A stretch of DNA of 22,415 bases from Pseudomonas sp. Its GTDB lineage: Bacteria; Pseudomonadota; Gammaproteobacteria; Pseudomonadales; Pseudomonadaceae. Positions 10,453-17,272 of this stretch are shown in pieces. The first letter of the stretch is position 1, and each line of letters opens with the position of its first letter. The DNA lies in the NCBI RefSeq assembly GCF_030150285.1, contig NZ_JASLGE010000060.1, forward strand, positions 1 to 22,415. Direction: 5' to 3'. The translations under genes and the position numbers were made by a program. Under the pieces are notes generated by a model. It worked only from the letters and a program-made list of their open reading frames with translations. It did no database searches and was not told where the DNA came from.

Positions 10453-10478
10453 AAAAAGCCCGCGAAAGCGGGCTTTTT
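10453..10478 (+). terminator. Terminator of second tRNA-Leu
   Basis: AAAAAGCCCGC, a GAAA tetraloop, then GCGGGCTTTTT: a perfect 11-bp stem ending in a T-run, 35 bases after the tRNA. It insulates the iron cassette that follows. Confidence 0.95.
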
Positions 10479-10533
10479 AGTTTCCGCCCCCCGCCCTTCC
10501 CCCCGCAAGGCCGTCCATCTGAGCCTTGATGCC

Positions 10534-10566
10534 GCATTTGATAATCTGTCTCAATCGCACTAATAT
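10534..10566 (+). promoter_or_regulatory. Sigma70 promoter with overlapping Fur-box candidate for the ECF sigma gene
   Basis: TTGATA (10538-10543) and TAATAT (10561-10566) are 17 bases apart, 39 bases before the sigma gene start. A sequence at 10534-10552 containing TTTGATAATC matches the 19-base Fur consensus GATAATGATAATCATTATC at 12 of 19 positions by my count and covers the -35 box. FecI-type sigma genes are commonly Fur-repressed, so iron control is a reasonable inference. Confidence 0.6.
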
Positions 10567-10605
10567 CCGGTTTACCAAATCGCATTCGCGTTTTCCTGGA
10601 TTCCT

Positions 10606-11112
10606 GTGTCCGACACCAACGAAAGGCTACAGCTCTACCTCACGCATCGACATGCCTTGGTGGACTATGCAGCCCCTATCGTCGGCTGCCGCGCCAAAGC
10701 TGAAGATGTGGTACAGGATGCCTGGCTGCGCTTCAGTCAAGGCGCAGACAACGCCAGCCCCTTGTTGCAACCGGTCGGCTACCTCTATCGAATCGTGCGC
10801 AACCTGTCATTTGACCTTAACCGCCGTGTCACCCTCGAGAACCGTCACACCTCCCGCGATGAGTTGCTGGATGAGCATGTCTCCCATACACCGTCCCCTG
10901 AACAGGAGGCGTTGCATCTGGACGAACTGCGCAAATTGCAACATGCTCTGTCCCGCCTGCCGGAACGCACTCGCCGGGCATTTACGCTGCATCGACTGCA
11001 AGGCTTGACGTTCCAGCACATCAGCACAGAGCTAGGAATATCCGTAAGCCTGGCCCATCAATTGGTCCGCGACGCCCTGACCTACTGCGCGGAACAAATG
11101 AGTGATGACTGA
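10606..11112 (+). CDS. FecI-type ECF RNA polymerase sigma factor
   Basis: The 168-residue product has only sigma region 2 (about 8-75, with AEDVVQDAWLRF and YLYRIVRNLSFDLNRR) and region 4 (about 108-160, LSRLPERTRRAFTLHRLQG then the helix-turn-helix TFQHISTELGISVSLAHQLV). This is the FecI class, which transcribes TonB receptor genes on a signal from the receptor. The start is GTG at 10606 with only a weak ribosome site (TGGA); I see no better one. Its end overlaps the FecR-like gene by 8 bases (ATGACTGA), indicating coupled translation. The only target visible here is the ECF-like promoter before the receptor gene. The gene is on the plus strand behind a sigma70 promoter overlapped by a Fur-like site. 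I do not assign a specific gene symbol. Confidence 0.93.
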   Translation: MSDTNERLQLYLTHRHALVDYAAPIVGCRAKAEDVVQDAWLRFSQGADNASPLLQPVGYLYRIVRNLSFDLNRRVTLENRHTSRDELLDEHVSHTPSPEQEALHLDELRKLQHALSRLPERTRRAFTLHRLQGLTFQHISTELGISVSLAHQLVRDALTYCAEQMSDD

Positions 11113-12079
11113 CGCCCCCAACCCGATCTGGGAAACCGCGCTGGACTGGCTGCTGCTGGCCCAGGAAAACCCGCACGACCCGGAACTGGCCGAACGGCTC
11201 AATCATTGGCGCGCCAGTGCGCCCGAACACGACGCGGCTTACCGCAAGGCCTTGAAAGTCTGGAGCCTGAGCGGGGAAGCGCTCAGTCTGGCGGCCGCCC
11301 CGCCCCCCTTGATGGCTCAACTGCCTACGCCCCGGCACCCGGTATCACGCCTCAATCGCCACAAACGCTCGCTGATCAGTGCCGCCATGGCCGCCTGTGC
11401 ACTGCTGGTGCTGCTCCCCGACTGGCAAGCCCTGCAGGCCGACTTTTCCAGCCCGATCGCCGAACACCGCAACGTGACACTGGCCGATGGCAGCCTTCTG
11501 CAACTCGACAGCAACAGCTTGGCCGACGTGCAATTCAACCCGCAACAACGAGAGGTCACCCTGCTGCGCGGGCAGGCTTTTTTCTCGGTGAAGCCTGACC
11601 CCGACCGGGCGTTCTACGTCAACGCAGGCCAGGTGCGCGTACGCGTCACCGGCACCGCATTTGCCGTCAGCATGGCGGGCGATGCGGTTGAAGTCAGCGT
11701 TGAAAGCGGTACGGTTGCCGTGCAAACCCCCAAGGCCCGCGCCCCCTCAAGCCATGTGCTGCACCGCGGCGACCACTTGCGCTACAGCCTCAATGATCAG
11801 GGCATTCGACAGTCACAGTTACCCGCCGAACAAATCGCCCCCTGGCGACGCTGGCAGTTGGTGGTCATCGACCAGTCCGTCGATGACATTCTCGTTCAGC
11901 TACGTCGCTACCAGCCCGGTCTGATTCTTCTTACAGACAAAGCCCTCGGCCAGCGCAAAATTACTGCCGCGCTCAACCTGCGCGAACCCAAACGCGCATT
12001 GCAGGCCGCTATCGCCCCGCTGGGCGGGCACCTGGAAGACGCCGTCCCCTACGCGCTGATCGTCTCGGCAAAACGCTGA
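11105..12079 (+). CDS. FecR-type transmembrane anti-sigma factor
   Basis: The 324-residue product has a cytoplasmic N-terminal domain that should hold the sigma factor (WETALDWLLLAQ to AYRKALKVW; DUF4880-type, about 9-45). One membrane segment (about 90-104) follows the positive run RHKR. The periplasmic FecR domain (NVTLADGSLLQLDSNS to VRVTGTAFAVSM, about 115-200) should contact the receptor's signalling domain. A C-terminal STN-like region ends with GHLEDAVPYALIVSAKR. The frame opens at GTG 11102, but ATG 11105 is the natural start. The sigma gene stop lies inside its first codons. Sigma factor, FecR protein and an STN-bearing receptor together form a complete cell-surface signalling set. 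Confidence 0.93.
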   Translation: MTDAPNPIWETALDWLLLAQENPHDPELAERLNHWRASAPEHDAAYRKALKVWSLSGEALSLAAAPPPLMAQLPTPRHPVSRLNRHKRSLISAAMAACALLVLLPDWQALQADFSSPIAEHRNVTLADGSLLQLDSNSLADVQFNPQQREVTLLRGQAFFSVKPDPDRAFYVNAGQVRVRVTGTAFAVSMAGDAVEVSVESGTVAVQTPKARAPSSHVLHRGDHLRYSLNDQGIRQSQLPAEQIAPWRRWQLVVIDQSVDDILVQLRRYQPGLILLTDKALGQRKITAALNLREPKRALQAAIAPLGGHLEDAVPYALIVSAKR

Positions 12080-12149
12080 TTTGCACCGTGCTGGCACCCT
12101 GATTTCTCGGTCCACGGTGAGCTGTGTGAAAGTTATTTCATTTATTTCT

Positions 12150-12176
12150 GGAAATTAACAACGCTGGGGCGTCTTT
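12150..12176 (+). promoter_or_regulatory. ECF (FecI-type) promoter candidate for the receptor gene
   Basis: GGAAAT (12150-12155) and CGTCTT (12170-12175) are 14 bases apart, 66 bases before the receptor start. This resembles the GGAAAT / CGTC boxes recalled for FecI- and FiuI-type sigma factors. The spacing is slightly short compared with what I remember. It is preceded by an AT-rich tract containing the small dyad TGAAA-N4-TTTCA. Confidence 0.6.
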
Positions 12177-12192
12177 ACCTACGAACGTCACT

Positions 12193-12211
12193 GATAAGGA
12201 TTCGCATTAGT
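12193..12211 (+). promoter_or_regulatory. Fur-box-like site in the receptor leader
   Basis: GATAAGGATTCGCATTAGT matches the 19-base Fur consensus at 13 of 19 positions by my count and lies inside a wider dyad (CACTGAT...ATTAGTG, 12189-12212). It sits 15-35 bases after the ECF -10 box, where a repressor could block early transcription. This would be a second iron check on top of control of the sigma gene. Confidence 0.45.
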
Positions 12212-12241
12212 GACAAGGCGTTTTATTTCGTAGGCCACCCC

Positions 12242-15019
12242 ATGCACTTTCCGCGTTTGCGTTGCGTCAGTCTTGCTCACCACCGTTCGCTGTCTCTGGC
12301 CTTGCTACTGGCGTTGCCTTCATTGGCCCTTGCCGAGCCGACCTCGCCCCGGTCTGCGCTCGGCCAGCAACAGCTCAGTCACTTCCAGATCCCGGCACAA
12401 CCCTTGACCCGCGCGCTGATTGTGTTTTCTCAGCAATCCGGGTGGCAGGTCAGTGCGGAAAGTGCCTTGCTGACCCCTCTGAGCAGTTCGCCAGTAGACG
12501 GCAACCTGACACCCGCGAAGGCGTTGACCCGCCTGCTCAAAGGCAGCGGCCTGCAATGGGAAATCACCTCAGAGGACAGCGTTTCGATATTGCCGCCAGC
12601 CGAAAGCGACGTGCTGATGATCAAAAGTACGCCGATCACTGCCATGGACTCCACGTTTCAGGGCGAGCAAGTGATCAGCCGGCAGATGATCGAGCGCTTG
12701 CCTTCAGGTAACGGCGATATCACTAGCCTGCTGCGAACCAACCCCAACGTGCAGTTTGAAAACAGCCAACTGAGCAGCAAAACACCGGGGGAGATTGCTC
12801 CCGCCGACATCAGCATCAACGGCGCGCGCCCTTGGCAAAACCTGTTTATTGTCGACGGCATGGGCATGAACAACGACCTGGACCCCGGCAACTCAAACGA
12901 CAACTTCAATGAGATCCCCGGCCGCAGCCAAGGCCTGGCGCTGGACACGGACCTGCTCAGCGACATCAAGGTGTATGACAGCAACGTGCCCGCGTCCTAC
13001 GGTGGCTTCAATGGTGGCGTGGTGGACGCCAATACCCGCGACCCCAGCACCGAGCTGCACGGCAAAATTTCCGTCCAAATGGCCCGCTCGGAGTGGACCC
13101 GCTACCACTTGGACGAAGATGACCCCAACCTCGAGAATTTCGAAGCCGGGTTCGGCAACAACAGCCAGCCCGACTTCAAGAAAACCATCACCCGCGCCAC
13201 CCTGGAAGGGCATCTGACCGAGAACTTCGGCCTGCTGGGCAGTTTCTCGCGCAAGGACTCCACCATGCCCACACGGGTGTTTGCCGTGTCCAATCAGACC
13301 GACACCGCCAACATCACCGAGACGCAAAGCCGGCGCATCGACAACTACTTTCTCAAAGCGGTGTGGCAGATCAATGACGACTGGAAGCTCGACACCAGCC
13401 TTACCCACGCCCCTGAAACAGCCCGCACCTATGGCCCGGCCGCCATACTGTCCGGGCGCGACATGGAATCCGGCGGGGATAGCCTCAACGCCCGCCTGAC
13501 CTGGAACGCACCGCTGGCCCGGGTCGAGCAGAACCTGAGCTGGAGCAAGCTGAACACCGCGCGCTACTCCGACAGCGACTACATGATCGTCTGGCGCTCC
13601 TCGGCCGAAAAAAACTGGAGTACCAGCCCAGCGGCCACCGAAGGCGGCTTTGGGCAGATCGAGGAAACGCAAAAAACCCTGGCCTACAAACTCAAGGCCG
13701 ACTGGAACAGCGTTAACTGGCTAGGCATAGACCACGCCGTGCAAACGGGGCTTGAGCTGTCACAAAATGACGCCCGCTATGAGCGCGCCACCCCGCACCG
13801 CAGCTACGCCGTGGGCAAAACCCCATCCTGCCAGGGCAATGACCCGTTGTGCTCATCGGTCCCGACCAACGATGGCTGGGCGGCTCAGTACGCCAACAAA
13901 ATGACCGTCACTCAGGGCAAGACCGAAGTCGACGCGCGGTCATGGGCGCTCTATGCCCAGGATGAAATGCGCTACAAGCGCCTGACCGTAAGGCCCGGCC
14001 TGCGCGTCGATGGCGACAACTACATGAATCAGATCACCGTGGCACCGCGTTTCGCCATCGAACTGGACGTGTTTGGCAACGGCCAGACCCGCATTACCGG
14101 CGGTGCCAACCGCTATTACGGGCGCAACTTGTATGCCTACCGCTTGCGCGACGGAGTCGCGGCCATGGGCACCGAATACACACGCGCTGATCAAACGGCT
14201 GATTGGGCTCTGAACAGACGCGTGCCCAACGACAGCAAGTTCAACCAATTGAACGTGCCCTATGACGACGAACTGACACTCGGCCTGAGCCATGTGCAAT
14301 GGGACACCGAGTTCGCGGTCAAGTACGTCAACCGCAAAGGCCGCCAGCAAATCAGCCGGGCCTGGGGCTCACAGATCGGGGAGCCTTCGGCGGACACCGC
14401 CGACCTGGCCGCCAACTACTACACCTACTACAACGGTGGCAAAAGCGATGCCGACATCTACACGCTGACCATCACCCCGCTGCAAGCCTTCACGCTGGGC
14501 AGTACCCGCACCACCGGCCAGTTTGCGATGGACTGGAGCAAGGTCAATAACACCGGGCTGTCGAACTACACCGCCAGCATCGGGGCCACCTACGTCGACG
14601 ACCCCGTGATCCAGTACGACGGCAAGTTCATGCGCTATTCCGACATGCCGGCCAGCAATTACAACCGCCCATGGACAGCCCGCCTGACCACCGTCACCGA
14701 GGTGGAACCGCTGCACCTGACGTGGAGCAACTTCTTGCGTTATCGCGACGGTTATCGCCGTATTGCCGCCACCGGCAAGAAAACTGAATTCGAAGGCAAG
14801 ACGGCCTATATCTGGGCTGAAACACCCTTCGCCGGCGCACTCACCTGGGACACGCGCCTGGCCTGGGAAATGCCCACCGCCAAGGAGCAAGCGGTATTCG
14901 TCAACCTGGACGTGACCAACTTGCTGGACAAAAATATTGTCAGCACCTCTGAAAGCAGCGGCATCCAAACATTTGAAGTAGGCCGCCAATTCATGCTGGA
15001 AGTGGGGTACAAATTTTGA
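12242..15019 (+). CDS. TonB-dependent outer-membrane receptor with STN signalling domain
   Basis: The 925-residue product is an outer-membrane gated channel that imports a metal chelate using TonB energy. A signal peptide ends at about Ala31. Residues 45-113 are an STN (secretin/TonB short N-terminal) domain, as in transducers such as FecA and FpvA. The plug follows (about 140-270, with ISINGARPWQNLFIVDG and YGGFNGGVVDANTRD), then a beta-barrel ending in the terminal Phe of outer-membrane barrels (EVGYKF). C530 and C537, the only cysteines outside the signal peptide, lie in a putative surface loop and could form a disulfide. The ligand cannot be read from sequence; an iron chelate is inferred from the neighbours. 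It overlaps the peroxidase gene by four bases. An ECF-type promoter and a Fur-like site precede it. Confidence 0.93.
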   Translation: MHFPRLRCVSLAHHRSLSLALLLALPSLALAEPTSPRSALGQQQLSHFQIPAQPLTRALIVFSQQSGWQVSAESALLTPLSSSPVDGNLTPAKALTRLLKGSGLQWEITSEDSVSILPPAESDVLMIKSTPITAMDSTFQGEQVISRQMIERLPSGNGDITSLLRTNPNVQFENSQLSSKTPGEIAPADISINGARPWQNLFIVDGMGMNNDLDPGNSNDNFNEIPGRSQGLALDTDLLSDIKVYDSNVPASYGGFNGGVVDANTRDPSTELHGKISVQMARSEWTRYHLDEDDPNLENFEAGFGNNSQPDFKKTITRATLEGHLTENFGLLGSFSRKDSTMPTRVFAVSNQTDTANITETQSRRIDNYFLKAVWQINDDWKLDTSLTHAPETARTYGPAAILSGRDMESGGDSLNARLTWNAPLARVEQNLSWSKLNTARYSDSDYMIVWRSSAEKNWSTSPAATEGGFGQIEETQKTLAYKLKADWNSVNWLGIDHAVQTGLELSQNDARYERATPHRSYAVGKTPSCQGNDPLCSSVPTNDGWAAQYANKMTVTQGKTEVDARSWALYAQDEMRYKRLTVRPGLRVDGDNYMNQITVAPRFAIELDVFGNGQTRITGGANRYYGRNLYAYRLRDGVAAMGTEYTRADQTADWALNRRVPNDSKFNQLNVPYDDELTLGLSHVQWDTEFAVKYVNRKGRQQISRAWGSQIGEPSADTADLAANYYTYYNGGKSDADIYTLTITPLQAFTLGSTRTTGQFAMDWSKVNNTGLSNYTASIGATYVDDPVIQYDGKFMRYSDMPASNYNRPWTARLTTVTEVEPLHLTWSNFLRYRDGYRRIAATGKKTEFEGKTAYIWAETPFAGALTWDTRLAWEMPTAKEQAVFVNLDVTNLLDKNIVSTSESSGIQTFEVGRQFMLEVGYKF

Positions 15020-16128
15020 AGCGCCTGGCCCTGGCCCTTTGCGTCGCCTCAGGCATGGGCGGCCTGTCGCTCAGCGTCAGCGCAGGCCCCGCCTGCGATG
15101 AGAAAGCAGCCGACTACAGCGCCTGCATCGCGCGCTTGTATCGCCAACCTGTCGAGCGGTGGCCAGCCCCGCACATTGATGCCGATATCGACTGGCAAGA
15201 AATGGCCGCCCTGCCCGCCCATGCGCCTGCACCGGCCGACAACCCTTTCACACAGCCCAAGGCTGATCTGGGCAAGCAACTGTTCAACGACCCCAAACTG
15301 TCCAGCTCCGGGCAAATCGCATGCGCCTCATGCCATGAGGCCGACATGGCGTTTGCCGACGGCCGCCGTGTATCGTTCGGGCATGACCGCCAAAGCGGTC
15401 GACGCAACGCCCCCAGCCTGGTCATGAGCGGTTACAGCCAAGCGCTGTTCTGGGATGGCCGCACCGGTGGCCTTGAGCAACAGGCCCATCACCCCATCAT
15501 CGACCCGGTGGAAATGGCCTTCAACATCCCGCAGTTGCTGCAACACCTCAACGCCTCCGCCGACTACCGCACGCGATTCTCCGAGGTCTTCGGGCCGGGG
15601 CCCATTACCCTGGAGCACGCCTCCCAGGCGCTGGCCACTTTTCAGCGTTCCCTGGTCACTGCCACCCGCAACACGCCCTTCGAACAACTGCTACGCGGCC
15701 GCCCGCAACGCATGAGCGATGAACAGCTCAATGGCCTGCACCTGTTTCGCACCAAGGCACGCTGCATGAACTGCCATTTCGGCCCGGCACTCAGCGACGA
15801 TCAGTTTCATAACGTCGGCCTGAGCTACTACGGGCGCAAGTATGAGGATTTGGGCCGCTACGAGGTCACCCACAAGCCCGAAGATGTTGGCGCGTTCCGC
15901 ACGCCGTCCTTGCGGCTGGTGATGAAAACCGGCCCGTGGATGCACAACGGTTTGTTTGTGAACATGGAAGGCACACTGGCGTTCTACAACATGGGCATGC
16001 CGCGCCCGCAACCGAGCGCACAACACATCAACGACCCGCTGTTCCCCAAGACCAGCGACCGCCTGAAAGTGTTGAATATGGACAAGGACGAGCTACGGGC
16101 CTTGCGCAGTTTTCTCGACACGCTTTAA
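15016..16128 (+). CDS. Periplasmic di-heme cytochrome c peroxidase / MauG-family protein
   Basis: The 370-residue product has a signal peptide (cleavage near VSA|GP, about residue 24) and two c-type heme sites: C103-x-x-C106-H107 (CASCH) and C250-x-x-C253-H254 (CMNCH). Family blocks include AFADGRRVSFG, LFWDGRTGGLEQQA, DPVEM and GPWMHNG. E166 is 59 residues after H107, the same distance as catalytic Glu114 from His55 in Pseudomonas CcpA as I recall it. Y324, 14 residues after H310, falls where classical CCPs have the axial Met and MauG has Tyr. The start is a TTG overlapping the receptor stop as TTGA; it alone gives a complete signal peptide (MKRLALALCVASG), and GTGGGGT stands 7-8 bases upstream. 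The next Met (15055) would cut the peptide short. The substrate is unknown; it could be peroxide, a chelate or a protein. Confidence 0.92.
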   Translation: MKRLALALCVASGMGGLSLSVSAGPACDEKAADYSACIARLYRQPVERWPAPHIDADIDWQEMAALPAHAPAPADNPFTQPKADLGKQLFNDPKLSSSGQIACASCHEADMAFADGRRVSFGHDRQSGRRNAPSLVMSGYSQALFWDGRTGGLEQQAHHPIIDPVEMAFNIPQLLQHLNASADYRTRFSEVFGPGPITLEHASQALATFQRSLVTATRNTPFEQLLRGRPQRMSDEQLNGLHLFRTKARCMNCHFGPALSDDQFHNVGLSYYGRKYEDLGRYEVTHKPEDVGAFRTPSLRLVMKTGPWMHNGLFVNMEGTLAFYNMGMPRPQPSAQHINDPLFPKTSDRLKVLNMDKDELRALRSFLDTL

Positions 16129-16175
16129 CCGACACCGCAGCACGGTTCGTCGCACATCCGCAATTCAACGCTGGG

Positions 16176-16219
16176 TCAAGTGCACTTGAGAAACAATATC
16201 GTTTATTATTGTTACAAGT
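16176..16219 (+). promoter_or_regulatory. Nested palindromes ahead of the Fe3+-binding protein gene
   Basis: TCAAGTGCACTTGA (16176-16189) is a perfect 14-base palindrome. Overlapping it is an extended AT-rich dyad: ACTTG, 3 bases, AACAATA, 8 bases, TATTGTT, 1 base, CAAGT (16184-16219), followed by TTTTGTAG. The area could be an operator (a Fur-type match is only about 10 of 19), a terminator for receptor-peroxidase mRNA, or both. A weak TTGAGA box (16186-16191) lies within it. Confidence 0.5.
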
Positions 16220-16249
16220 TTTGTAGTGCCCCAGCGAGGAACCCAGCGA

Positions 16250-17272
16250 ATGATGCTCCGAACTACCCGGCTTGCACTGTGCCTAGCGCGTGGCCTGTCT
16301 CTTTCTCTCATCAGTTTTGCACTGACCACACCCACCTACGCTGCCGACCCCGTGTCACTGACGCTGTACAACGGCCAGCACAAAGAAGTCGGCGATAACC
16401 TCGCGGCAGCTTTCGAAGCCAAAACCGGCATTCATGTCAACGTGCGCAAGGGCAGCAGCAACCAGCTGGCCAGCCAGATCGTTGAAGAGGGCGACCGTTC
16501 GCCTGCCGATGTGTTCTATGCCGAAGAGTCGCCGCCCCTCAACAGCCTGGGCGAGCAAGGCTTTCTGGCTCAAGTGGATGACAGCACGCTGCAGGTGCTG
16601 CCCAAACAATACGTGGCTGCCAATGGCACGTGGATTGGCGTGACCGCGCGCACCCGCGTCGTGGCATTCAACCCCAAGCTGATCAAAGAAGAAGACCTGC
16701 CCAAGTCGGTGTTGGACTTTGCCAACCCTGAATGGCAAGGCAAAGTCGGCTTCGTGCCTACCAGCGGTGCGTTCCAGGAACAAGCCGTAGCCATCATCAA
16801 GCTGCACGGCCGTGATGCGGCCGAAGAATGGCTGACCGGCCTGCGCGCCTTCGGTAAGACCTATACCAACAACATGGTGGCGCTCAAAGCCGTCGAAAAT
16901 GGCGAAGTGGCCACCGTTCTGGTCAACAACTACTACTGGTTTGCCCTGAAGAAAGAGAAAGGCGAACTGGACTCCAAACTGCACTACTTCACCGACGGCG
17001 ATGCGGGCGGTTTGATTACCGTGTCCAGTGCCGGGGTGGTCAAGGCCAGCAAGCACCCCAAAGAAGCCCAGCAATTGCTGGCCTACATGGCCAGCGAAGA
17101 AGGCCAGCGGGTGATCACCAACACCACGGCTGAATACCCGATGCGCAAAGGCATGGTCTCGGAGCGCGACCTCAAGCCGTTTGAAGAGCTGCAGGCACCT
17201 GACGTGACACCCGCCGACCTGGGTAACGCCGAAGAAGCGCTGGAAATCGAACGCGACGTTGGCCTGCTCTGA
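16250..17272 (+). CDS. Periplasmic Fe3+-binding protein of an iron ABC transporter (FbpA/HitA type)
   Basis: The 340-residue product is exported (signal peptide to about Ala31/Ala32) and should bind ferric iron and deliver it to the permease. It carries the ligand set of the Haemophilus FbpA class: H44 in YNGQH, E92 in FYAEES, Y228 and Y229 in NNYYWF. The H-to-E distance of 48 is the same as His9-Glu57 in Haemophilus FbpA. I chose the ATG at 16250 because GCGAGGA stands about 9 bases upstream; the frame extends back to a GTG at 16226 that would put extra residues before the signal peptide. An ATG at 16253 is also possible. The stop overlaps the permease start as TGATG, so translation is coupled. 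Confidence 0.94.
   Translation: MMLRTTRLALCLARGLSLSLISFALTTPTYAADPVSLTLYNGQHKEVGDNLAAAFEAKTGIHVNVRKGSSNQLASQIVEEGDRSPADVFYAEESPPLNSLGEQGFLAQVDDSTLQVLPKQYVAANGTWIGVTARTRVVAFNPKLIKEEDLPKSVLDFANPEWQGKVGFVPTSGAFQEQAVAIIKLHGRDAAEEWLTGLRAFGKTYTNNMVALKAVENGEVATVLVNNYYWFALKKEKGELDSKLHYFTDGDAGGLITVSSAGVVKASKHPKEAQQLLAYMASEEGQRVITNTTAEYPMRKGMVSERDLKPFEELQAPDVTPADLGNAEEALEIERDVGLL

Noticed and set aside
10043..10480. Two short frames sharing MVKLVDTPASGAGDRKVVEV
   Set aside because: Both are translations of the two tRNA-Leu genes, a well-known false protein.
12893..13672. 259-codon frame antisense to the receptor gene
   Set aside because: It is a shadow of the receptor's codon bias, Gly/Val/Ala-rich with no motif.
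15016..16128. Complete methanobactin-type operon
   Set aside because: The FecIR, receptor and di-heme enzyme are reminiscent of it, but no precursor peptide, MbnB/MbnC-like or MbnP-like gene is present in the window.
16355..17074. 239-codon frame antisense to the Fe3+-binding gene
   Set aside because: It mirrors a gene whose four iron ligands are intact in the forward frame.
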